A stretch of 64,000 nucleotides of DNA from a virus: IMG/VR virus record IMGVR_UViG_3300025853_000044, positions 1-64,000 of that record; one strand, written 5' to 3'. Positions 1-5,491 of the stretch are shown piece by piece; within the stretch, counting starts at the first letter, position 1, and every line of letters starts with the position of its first letter. The notes under the pieces were generated by a model. That model ran no database searches. It worked only from the letters and a program-made list of their open reading frames with translations, and had not been told where the DNA came from. The position numbers and the translations under genes are program-made.

Positions 1-142
1 AGTTTGATTGCAACATGGCATCGCCTCGTGTACCTAAACCCGATTCTTCTCTTACTGGATTTGCATTTCTCGCAAATTCTCTTTCCATGGGAGACAATTG
101 AATCTGCTTTAGCAAAGCCCAAGCATCGTCAAAGAAAGGCAT
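1..142 (-). CDS. Unknown protein with N-terminal FxxAWxxLK motif (partial, 3' end off window)
   Basis: Reading leftward from an ATG at 142-140, an open frame of 47 codons runs off the left edge without a stop. The N-terminus reads MPFFDDAWALLKQ. The FDDAWALLK segment resembles PFEFAWTILKG in the gene just upstream (147-1382), so the two may share a short interaction motif. The start lies 5 nt after the stop of that gene, as in an operon. The function is not recognised. Position beside other minus-strand genes suggests a virion or assembly protein, which is inference. Confidence 0.6.
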   Translation of the reverse strand, partial: MPFFDDAWALLKQIQLSPMEREFARNANPVREESGLGTRGDAMLQSN

Positions 143-146
143 GTAA

Positions 147-1382
147 TCATCCTCTTTGTGCGGCACTATAGTCGGTCATTGGCATGTTGGGGCCACGGAA
201 TCCGGGTCGCTTAAATCGTGGCTTTCGGGCCGGGTCGCCTCGCTTGCGAGAGCGCATTGGGCCACGGGACATGGCTTCTGTGCCGCCCATCGGTGGGTCA
301 TCCTCTTGTCGCATTGGAGGAGGGGTTGAGGGTGGTTTTGCAGTGAATGGGTTGAATGGTTCTTGTTCACGCTGGCGTTGACGAATTGGCTCAAGTACAT
401 CATCAGCCATCGGCATAGGTAGGCTTGCACCCATCGGCCCATCTTCTCCGAATGGCTCTAAGCCGTGGATAGGCGATTCACGAGGAATTGAAATGTTGGC
501 ATAACTGGCCTCTTCACTGGTTTGTGGAACACGAGGATTGCCTCTTAAACCACGCCGTGCAAATGCCTCGTTGCTGGTTCGCTCACCGATTGAGCGACTT
601 TTTTCATCTGCTCTTCGTTGCCTGCGTCCCGCACTTTCCATTCCCGATGAGGCTGAAATAAGGGCATTTTGGATTGGAAGGGTAAAGTTTTGATTGATGT
701 GGTCGCTATATGCCCTACCTTCGGGATTAAACTCATTGTCAATTTTGTCTTGAGGAATACCCGCTTGTGATAATTGATGGCGATGTATTTGCTCCACCAT
801 TTCTGCCGCCTTTTCTCTATCAACGCCAAACATGTCTTGTACGGCATCAATGCTGTTAAGGTACCAATCAGCCTCGCCCTTGAGAATTGTCCAAGCAAAC
901 TCAAACGGGCTGGATTTTAGTTTGAAGGGGTTGGTAGGGTCATCGGGGAATTGCCGTAATTGTTCATAGGGGAGTGGGCCTTGAAGCGTGCTACCTCGCA
1001 TTCGTTGTGCTTCTGCGAATGAGAGAGGTGCAGGCATTTCATGTGCTTGTGGAAGACCTCTTCTTTGTGCATCACTCACCATATGCCCAATTTGTATTTC
1101 CGGTGGAACCGTTTTGTCTCGGTATCGGGTATCTTGATACATGTGTTGAGGTGCAGAATTTCTTGACATTTTTTCATTAATTACCATGTTCGGAGTCATG
1201 TTTTCTTCTGCGATTTCATCTGCTCTCTTGTCTCGGTTTCCTCGGTGCATATTGTGGAATTTTTCTGCGGCACTGGGTTTAACCCTCAATTTTCCCCCAG
1301 TTCCCCTCATTGTAGGGTCTGCAATTTCACTTACAAGGTTTTTCAAAATTTCAAGAGACTCCTCAAACGAGCGTCCTGCCAT
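147..1382 (-). CDS. Unknown hydrophilic protein, probably virion-associated
   Basis: This is a 411-residue protein if it starts at the ATG at 1382-1380. The frame stays open upstream to a TTG at 1454, but the upstream residues are Lys-rich and encoded partly by a homopolymer run. A TATA-like stretch at 1401-1409 lies about 20-27 nt before the ATG, which would suit a leaderless archaeal transcript. The protein is rich in Arg, Pro, Met and Glu. Its middle contains PFEFAWTILKG, similar to FDDAWALLK in the next gene, and the C-terminus is basic and proline-rich. No enzymatic motif is seen. It is transcribed away from the replication genes, in the same direction as the structural genes at the right of the window. 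Confidence 0.65.
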   Translation of the reverse strand: MAGRSFEESLEILKNLVSEIADPTMRGTGGKLRVKPSAAEKFHNMHRGNRDKRADEIAEENMTPNMVINEKMSRNSAPQHMYQDTRYRDKTVPPEIQIGHMVSDAQRRGLPQAHEMPAPLSFAEAQRMRGSTLQGPLPYEQLRQFPDDPTNPFKLKSSPFEFAWTILKGEADWYLNSIDAVQDMFGVDREKAAEMVEQIHRHQLSQAGIPQDKIDNEFNPEGRAYSDHINQNFTLPIQNALISASSGMESAGRRQRRADEKSRSIGERTSNEAFARRGLRGNPRVPQTSEEASYANISIPRESPIHGLEPFGEDGPMGASLPMPMADDVLEPIRQRQREQEPFNPFTAKPPSTPPPMRQEDDPPMGGTEAMSRGPMRSRKRGDPARKPRFKRPGFRGPNMPMTDYSAAQRG

Positions 1383-1546
1383 AGCACGCACAGGGGGTTT
1401 TGATATAAAAAATCCATTCTGTAATTTTTTTTTGGGAACGCTATGCGTGCCCAAAAGAAGTGCTATGGGATAGCACTGTGCTATGGCTCCTTCTAAGGGG
1501 GTGCTATGGGGCTGTGCTATGGGGTGGGTGGGCCGCAGTGCCCCGT

Positions 1547-1690
1547 TCTATAGACCGCTGTACTGCGTCAGGCTATGGCCCCCAGTCCCTCCCGTCGTGG
1601 GCGGGGGCGTGTCTATAGACAGGGGCGCAGGGGCGGGGTCTATAGAATCCCCACCCCTCTCGCCCGCCTATGTGTGAGCGTGTCTATAGA
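1547..1690. repeat. Cluster of four TCTATAGA palindromes
   Basis: The 8-bp palindrome TCTATAGA occurs at 1547-1554, 1612-1619, 1639-1646 and 1683-1690, in an otherwise G+C-rich background. A fifth copy is at 3129-3136, on the far side of the island gene. Elsewhere I noticed it only at 9987-9994 and 18185-18192, inside genes. The cluster could be sites for a dimeric DNA-binding protein. Its role is unknown. Confidence 0.75.
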
Positions 1691-1769
1691 TTCCAGACCC
1701 TTCGCCCCATGCCCCATAACCTAACACGCCCACAGGACGCAAGCCCCCATGAATAGCGACACCTTGACC

Positions 1770-1789
1770 CCAACCCATATGGGTGCGTT
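1770..1789. repeat. Left arm of 20-bp perfect inverted repeat
   Basis: CCAACCCATATGGGTGCGTT is the exact reverse complement of 3003-3022, on the other side of the gene at 1905-2798. Homology stops at both ends of the 20 bp. Each arm also contains the palindrome ACCCATATGGGT, so each arm could itself bind a dimer. Confidence 0.9.
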
Positions 1790-1810
1790 ATGCACCTCCC
1801 TCACGGTGCT

Positions 1811-1820
1811 TTGCGCTATG
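1811..1820. repeat. Left arm of inner 10-bp inverted repeat
   Basis: TTGCGCTATG is the reverse complement of CATAGCGCAA at 2929-2938. It is nested inside the 20-bp pair (1770-1789 and 3003-3022), giving a symmetric frame around the gene at 1905-2798. It is short enough that chance alone cannot be excluded; the nesting is what makes it notable. Confidence 0.6.
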
Positions 1821-1869
1821 TGCTATGTACGCACGGGGGAAGCAAAATCGGGGTACTGAAGGTCAGTAG

Positions 1870-1889
1870 GTTATAAATCGGCAAAGAAT
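1870..1889 (+). promoter_or_regulatory. Extended TATA promoter P1
   Basis: GGTTATAAATCGGCAAAGAA is one of nine near-identical elements. The TATA part differs at the first two positions from the consensus TATATAAATCRGCAAAGAAA, while the downstream part CGGCAAAGAA is fully kept. It lies 35 nt before the ATG at 1905. Confidence 0.8.
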
Positions 1890-1904
1890 GAAGGGTTGAT
1901 TCAC

Positions 1905-2798
1905 ATGGTACAAAACACCTACACCGAACCGTTGCCCGCCGTCAGCCTACCCCTCCCTGCCTTCGCTGTGCAGGTGGCCCCAGTGGTGGGGCGCATCGTG
2001 GCCTTCCTTGGCTCTCGTGCCAAGGTGTGCTCCCTGCCCCTGTCCACTACCTCCACGGTGTCGCCCCTTGAGTTGGCCCCTGCCGACAAGCAGGGCAACC
2101 GTGCCCACTCCACCTTCACGAAGGCCCAAGTCGTGGCCATCGCTCGTGAGGTCGTGGCCATCATGTCCGAGCGTCCATCTCCTGCCGATGTCCGTGGTCG
2201 TGTGCCCTCGTACTGGCTCGGCCCCAAGGCTCGCAACAGCGACTTGGCCAAGGCCCTCACCCTCACCTACACCCCGTCCAAGGGCAACAACGCTGATGTT
2301 GAGTTGAACGCCGCTGGCCACTGTGTCGCCGCCTTCCGCCGTGATGTCAAGCGGCTCAACAAGGCCAACAAACTCGCCTCCACCCTCAAGAGCGGTGATG
2401 GCTGGTTCGCTGTCGGTGTCCTTGACAACAAGGGCCAACCCCGTGCCTACACCTCCGAGAAGAAGGCTCGCAAAGCCTTCTGCCGCCTCAAGTACACGGT
2501 GTACGCCGCTGACGGCAAGACCGTGCTTGAGACTTGGTACGACACCGACAAGGCCAACCGCCTCGCCTCCGCTGAGGTGTACCAACAGGCCGACTCGGTG
2601 GGCAAGGCTGACCAAGGCCGTGTCTCTCGGTTCGCCGCCGCCACCCTTGACGACCTCAGCCCCTCCGCTGTCCGTGCCCTCGCAAAGAAGGCCGGTGCCC
2701 CAAAGCGTGTTCACACTGGCTCCGGTTCCACGGCCCGCTCCCGACAGTGGTTCAGCGACGACATCACACGCCTTGAGGGTGTCATGACCCCGCAGTGA
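1905..2798 (+). CDS. GC-rich island gene, Lys/Ala-rich protein of unknown function
   Basis: A protein of 297 residues. The ATG at 1905 is chosen over the in-frame TTG at 1896 because it lies 35 nt from the promoter element, as in other units. The N-terminal 60 residues are rich in Pro, Val, Leu and Ala; the rest is rich in Lys, Arg and Ala, with segments such as KKARKAFCRLKYTVYAADGK and a basic C-terminus. No known domain is recognised; the charge suggests nucleic-acid binding. Third codon positions are overwhelmingly C or G, unlike the AT-richer small genes that follow, which could mean recent acquisition or codon selection for very high expression. The gene stands alone between inverted repeats, with its own viral promoter and a hairpin terminator, so it is probably made in quantity as a monocistronic message. 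Confidence 0.8.
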   Translation: MVQNTYTEPLPAVSLPLPAFAVQVAPVVGRIVAFLGSRAKVCSLPLSTTSTVSPLELAPADKQGNRAHSTFTKAQVVAIAREVVAIMSERPSPADVRGRVPSYWLGPKARNSDLAKALTLTYTPSKGNNADVELNAAGHCVAAFRRDVKRLNKANKLASTLKSGDGWFAVGVLDNKGQPRAYTSEKKARKAFCRLKYTVYAADGKTVLETWYDTDKANRLASAEVYQQADSVGKADQGRVSRFAAATLDDLSPSAVRALAKKAGAPKRVHTGSGSTARSRQWFSDDITRLEGVMTPQ

Positions 2799-2846
2799 GC
2801 CGTTCACCGGCCCGCTTCCTCCTGCTCTCTGAGTAGTACACCGCTC

Positions 2847-2870
2847 ACCCATGCCCCACGGGGCGTGGGT
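2847..2870 (+). terminator. GC-rich hairpin (first of a tandem pair)
   Basis: The arms ACCCATGCCC and GGGCGTGGGT form a 10-bp stem with one T-G wobble and a four-base loop. It lies 48 nt after the stop of the island gene and just before a second, stronger hairpin. Alone it has no T-tract. Confidence 0.6.
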
Positions 2871-2877
2871 GGGCCTC

Positions 2878-2913
2878 GCCCACCTGCCCCACTGGGGGCG
2901 GGTGGGCTTTTTT
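2878..2913 (+). terminator. Strong intrinsic-type terminator of the island gene
   Basis: GCCCACCTGCCCC pairs with GGGGCGGGTGGGC (13 bp, one wobble) around a four-base loop, followed directly by six T (2908-2913). This is the textbook form of a bacterial factor-independent terminator. Archaeal RNA polymerase terminates mainly on T-tracts, so the T-run could work with or without the hairpin. It separates the island gene from the next transcription unit. Confidence 0.8.
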
Positions 2914-2928
2914 CATGTCACGCAACCC

Positions 2929-2938
2929 CATAGCGCAA
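2929..2938. repeat. Right arm of inner 10-bp inverted repeat
   Basis: CATAGCGCAA is the reverse complement of 1811-1820. See the left arm entry. Confidence 0.6.
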
Positions 2939-3002
2939 GGCTTTGGGGGTGCTGTTGCCACGCCTACGCCTGAACATAAGGTTCAGCCTTGCGTGTGAAA
3001 GC

Positions 3003-3022
3003 AACGCACCCATATGGGTTGG
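3003..3022. repeat. Right arm of 20-bp perfect inverted repeat
   Basis: AACGCACCCATATGGGTTGG is the exact reverse complement of 1770-1789. The two arms bracket about 1.25 kb carrying the island gene, its promoter and its terminator. Confidence 0.9.
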
Positions 3023-3182
3023 ACTCTTCACGCATCGTGTTCGTGTAGCGCAACGGCCAAAGAAAAAGTCTGGGTTCCGAGGCACGCACGCTCGCAAATC
3101 ATACGCTTATGACCATTCCTCGCCCACTTCTATAGAAAGAGACATCTCTTCGGGTGGGGGCATGACAGCCTCAACAATACGA

Positions 3183-3224
3183 ACATGTTCGCCCGTACAT
3201 GTTCGCCCTAACATGTTCGGTGTC
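3183..3224. repeat. Three 14-bp iterons (ACATGTTCG core)
   Basis: ACATGTTCG starts at 3183, 3197 and 3211, an exact 14-bp period; the first two units continue CCC. The first copy is preceded by GA, making the palindrome GAACATGTTC. Short iterons of this kind bind replication initiators or repressors in many plasmids and viruses; which applies here is unknown. Confidence 0.8.
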
Positions 3225-3279
3225 GCTTACCTCACCCCTTGACTCATCCTAAACGCTACACTGCAAGCCTGTTTATTCA

Positions 3280-3330
3280 CTTACCTCAAAAACCACTTCA
3301 CTCATTTGAGGTAAGCACCACTTCACTCAT
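3280..3330. repeat. Hairpin plus 14-bp direct repeat
   Basis: CTTACCTCAAA (3280-3290) pairs with TTTGAGGTAAG (3305-3315), an 11-bp perfect stem. The loop begins a direct repeat ACCACTTCACTCAT (3292-3305), which recurs at 3317-3330. Confidence 0.7.
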
Positions 3331-3420
3331 ACCCCCTACACTCAATAGGAAGAGAAGCCGCCACGCTTACTTCACTTATTCACTATGCTTGTTACATATA
3401 TACTATTGAGAGTAAGACCT

Positions 3421-3483
3421 ATGAGTAAAGTGAGTATTCGTAGGGGGGTCAAAACAGGTGAGTAAAGAAATGAGTAAAGTGAG
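3421..3483. repeat. Direct repeat ATGAGTAAAGTGAG
   Basis: Copies lie at 3421-3434 and 3470-3483, with a partial copy near 3459-3467. The core is roughly the inverse of the CTTCACTCAT motif upstream, so the region carries related repeats in both orientations. Confidence 0.65.
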
Positions 3484-3546
3484 GTAAGTGGGGTACATGA
3501 CACAGCCTGTAAGCGTGAACCAAAACGATGGACTGAAAGCCAACAG

Positions 3547-3566
3547 TATTTAAATCGGCAAAGAAT
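3547..3566 (+). promoter_or_regulatory. Extended TATA promoter P2
   Basis: TATTTAAATCGGCAAAGAAT matches the nine-copy consensus. It lies 29 nt before the ATG at 3576, the shortest spacing in the set. Confidence 0.85.
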
Positions 3567-3575
3567 AGAGAGCCG

Positions 3576-3899
3576 ATGTCAAACACAACGAATCCCATCC
3601 AAGCCGTACCACCATACCCCGAACAGGGTGCCTTCACCGCACAGTACAAGCGGTATGGGTGGGAAGCCAGTGTCCACTTCGTACTGGACAAGAGCAACAA
3701 CTACCGAGCGTATGTCTCCGACTACGCTGTGAGTGGGACACCTACCCTGCAAGACATCTCTCGCATCAGCACCAAAGTCCACGCCGACTTCAACAAGTGG
3801 GTGTCGCAGACTCGCCTCATCAACTGGGCCACTCGCAATGGGATGCACTTCACTCGCTGGCGACAGCAAGCAGACAACACCTTGGAGGTGATTGCATGA
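3576..3899 (+). CDS. Small unknown protein, first gene of unit 2
   Basis: A 107-residue protein that starts right after promoter P2. It is aromatic-rich, with YKRYGWEASVHFVLDKSNNYRAY in its first half, and ends NTLEVIA. The next gene also ends TVEVIA, and both have an aromatic core with a W near a charged helix, so they may be distant paralogues. No known domain is recognised. Its stop overlaps the next start (ATGA). Confidence 0.75.
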   Translation: MSNTTNPIQAVPPYPEQGAFTAQYKRYGWEASVHFVLDKSNNYRAYVSDYAVSGTPTLQDISRISTKVHADFNKWVSQTRLINWATRNGMHFTRWRQQADNTLEVIA

Positions 3900-4114
3900 T
3901 TGGGCCACAAGCATACGAGAACCTGTTCCAAACCTCGGTGGACTACAGCACCAAGGCTGTTCGCATCAAGCACGACGGCAAGCGATTCATCTACTACATC
4001 CAAACAAGCGATTGGGAGTTGTTCAATTCCTACGATGAGTTCATCACATGGTGCGAGGTTGACATCCGAGACAACAACGGCGGCTACGCTGACACCGTGG
4101 AGGTGATTGCATGA
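3896..4114 (+). CDS. Small unknown protein
   Basis: A 72-residue protein starting MIGPQAYENLFQ. The ATG overlaps the upstream stop by 4 nt, which decides the start over longer frames. It shares the C-terminal EVIA and the general pattern of the preceding protein. Function unknown. Confidence 0.7.
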   Translation: MIGPQAYENLFQTSVDYSTKAVRIKHDGKRFIYYIQTSDWELFNSYDEFITWCEVDIRDNNGGYADTVEVIA

Positions 4115-4308
4115 ACGACCACACCGATTGTGAAGACTGTGCCTACGAAGGTGAGTACGAAGTGGATGCTGAATACATCTGCGCTGATTGCGAGAGCGAC
4201 ATCTGCTTTGACCACATGAAGGTGTGGCCCCAACCGAAGTGGGAGAAGACCAAACCAATTCACTACTGCAAACAATGTTTCCAACACCGATGGGAGGCGA
4301 TGGTATGA
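4111..4308 (+). CDS. Small zinc-binding protein
   Basis: A 65-residue acidic protein with four CxxC-like pairs: CEDC, CADC, CESDIC and CKQC, plus His residues. The spacing suggests one or two treble-clef or B-box-like zinc sites. Such small zinc proteins usually mediate protein or nucleic-acid contacts. ATGA overlaps on both sides place it in the unit 2 operon. Confidence 0.75.
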   Translation: MNDHTDCEDCAYEGEYEVDAEYICADCESDICFDHMKVWPQPKWEKTKPIHYCKQCFQHRWEAMV

Positions 4309-4532
4309 GCATGGAGACAGCCGCCATCATCAGCGAAGTGTTTGCTACACACCCCGACCTCAAGGACAGCGACCCCTTGTTGGACAATGCTTACGCCGAC
4401 TTGCACACACTCGCCGTGTACCATTTGCTTGATGAGTTGATGCCCGACAAGAAGGAGAAACAACGGCTGGTCGCACAGTGGATGCTCACCATCTCAAAGA
4501 GCGAAGCCGCACGACGCACACAGGAGGAATGA
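4305..4532 (+). CDS. Small helical protein, unknown
   Basis: A 75-residue protein starting MSMETAAIISEVF. It is predicted largely helical from its Leu/Ala/Lys pattern. It overlaps the upstream stop by ATGA and ends with the GGAGGAATGA junction, so its C-terminus reads QEE. No known family. Confidence 0.65.
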   Translation: MSMETAAIISEVFATHPDLKDSDPLLDNAYADLHTLAVYHLLDELMPDKKEKQRLVAQWMLTISKSEAARRTQEE

Positions 4533-4534
4533 AC

Positions 4535-4768
4535 ATGAACACACAACAAGCACAGAAATTGATGGGCCGATACCAACTGACACACAAGGTGCCCTTTACT
4601 CAACCAGCGTATGTCATTGCCTACGCCATTGGCAAGAAAGGCATGGCCTACCTACCTGCACTCACATGGGTGAAGAAGTTCTACAAAGACGGCGGCTTCA
4701 CCTACTACACTGGCACATGGAAAGATACCATGAGCGTCATCAACATGTACATGGAGGCGAGCGAATGA
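4535..4768 (+). CDS. Small unknown protein
   Basis: A 77-residue protein, MNTQQAQKLMGRYQ, basic and aromatic (KKFYKDGGFTYYTGTWK). The start is placed at 4535, because the ribosome site GGAGG at 4523-4527 is well spaced for it and too close for the ATG at 4529. Function unknown. Confidence 0.65.
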   Translation: MNTQQAQKLMGRYQLTHKVPFTQPAYVIAYAIGKKGMAYLPALTWVKKFYKDGGFTYYTGTWKDTMSVINMYMEASE

Positions 4769-5034
4769 GCGAGAAACAAATCATCGGAAAAGAAAGCAGG
4801 TTCACGCACTACCCTGACACACTCATCAGTGCATTGGGTAAGGACAGAAACAGCATGGTAGACTCCTTCGTGGATGAGGCTGTGCGTTTCTACATCATCA
4901 TGAATGTCTATCCATCCTTCCCCGTTGAGGAAGCGATGGAGTTAGCCATGCGTCCCAAGAACTACTGGATAGAAGTTCGTGAGGAAGTAGGCACAGAAGG
5001 ATACCTCGTGTCCATCACGGAGGTGAGTGAGTGA
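4765..5034 (+). CDS. Small unknown protein
   Basis: An 89-residue protein starting MSEKQIIGKES; the start overlaps the upstream stop. It contains a helical middle (DSFVDEAVRFYIIMNVYP) and a likely beta-strand C-terminus. No recognised domain. Confidence 0.65.
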   Translation: MSEKQIIGKESRFTHYPDTLISALGKDRNSMVDSFVDEAVRFYIIMNVYPSFPVEEAMELAMRPKNYWIEVREEVGTEGYLVSITEVSE

Positions 5035-5405
5035 ACACTTACCAAGACTGGATGGCGTTCCTTGCCAAAGCAAAAGACCCAAGCAAAGGGCGGCCTGTTG
5101 CCAAGGCAACACGCATCAAGTTTCACATACATGGGAAGAATAGCGGCAGACTTCCAAGTGTGCTTCTCACATACCACGATAGTATCATTGCTGAGTGGAC
5201 ACCAACCAAAATGTACTTCACCAATGGTGGGTATATGACGCGGACCACAAAGAAAAGACTCAACGACTACCTCCCATCCGACTACTACATCCAACAGAAG
5301 AAAGGCGTGTGGTACCTACGGAACCATGCGAACACCATGATTAGGAAATTGAAGAACACATTCACAATCAAGTTCACCCACGAAGGAGAACGAATCAAGG
5401 ACTGA
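5031..5405 (+). CDS. Basic unknown protein, last gene of unit 2
   Basis: A 124-residue, Lys/Arg-rich protein with many aromatic residues. It starts at a GTG overlapping the upstream stop (GTGA). Strand-rich segments such as RIKFHIHGKNSGRLPSVLLT suggest a small nucleic-acid-binding fold, which is speculative. It ends 10 nt before promoter P3. Confidence 0.65.
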   Translation: MNTYQDWMAFLAKAKDPSKGRPVAKATRIKFHIHGKNSGRLPSVLLTYHDSIIAEWTPTKMYFTNGGYMTRTTKKRLNDYLPSDYYIQQKKGVWYLRNHANTMIRKLKNTFTIKFTHEGERIKD

Positions 5406-5415
5406 GGCTGAACAG

Positions 5416-5435
5416 TATATAAATCGGCAAAGAAA
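5416..5435 (+). promoter_or_regulatory. Extended TATA promoter P3
   Basis: TATATAAATCGGCAAAGAAA is an exact copy of the consensus, preceded by AACAG as at P2 and P4. It lies 36 nt before the ATG at 5452. Confidence 0.9.
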
Positions 5436-5437
5436 TG

Positions 5438-5491
5438 AGGAAGTGAATACCATGACAGAAGCAACACAAACCAAGGAAGTGAATACCATGA
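5438..5491 (+). repeat. Duplicated ribosome-site/start segment
   Basis: AGGAAGTGAATACCATGA occurs at 5438-5455 and again at 5474-5491, 36 nt apart and in the same frame. Each copy carries a purine-rich ribosome site and an ATG, so the following gene has two equivalent starts (5452 and 5488). Confidence 0.85.

Larger units (their letters stand above)
1383..1904. other. Divergent intergenic control region, repeat-rich and GC-rich
   Basis: This 522-nt stretch separates the minus-strand gene at 147-1382 from the plus-strand gene at 1905. It holds a TATA-like site for the minus gene (about 1401-1409), several copies of GCTATGG (near 1460-1580), four copies of the palindrome TCTATAGA, one arm each of two inverted repeats (1770-1789 and 1811-1820), and the consensus viral promoter (1870-1889). 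No convincing protein is encoded here. Divergent transcription plus repeats is what a replication origin or a major switch region would look like, but this is inference. Confidence 0.6.
2914..3546. other. Intergenic repeat region, candidate replication origin
   Basis: These 633 nt hold the right arms of the two inverted repeats (2929-2938 and 3003-3022), a TCTATAGA site (3129-3136), three 14-bp iterons (3183-3224), a hairpin and direct repeats (3280-3330), an inverted pair CTCAATAG (3341-3348) / CTATTGAG (3403-3410) around an AT-rich stretch, and repeats of ATGAGTAAAGTGAG (3421-3434 and 3470-3483). A 99-codon open frame at 2943-3242 has no promoter or ribosome site and overlaps the repeats, so I do not call it. 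Iterons next to an AT-rich inverted repeat, near a point of divergent transcription, suggest an origin. Confidence 0.55.

Noticed and set aside
1383-1454. N-terminal extension of the 147-1382 gene to a TTG start
   Set aside because: The extension is encoded in part by a T-run, starts with a rare TTG, and a TATA-like site within it suits the ATG at 1382 better.
1483-1677. A 64-codon open frame upstream of the island gene
   Set aside because: It is made of GC-rich repeats containing the TCTATAGA and GCTATGG motifs, with no expression signals.
2943-3242. A 99-codon plus-strand open frame in the repeat region
   Set aside because: It has no ribosome site or promoter, its composition follows the repeats (iterons and palindromes), and the peptide has no globular character.
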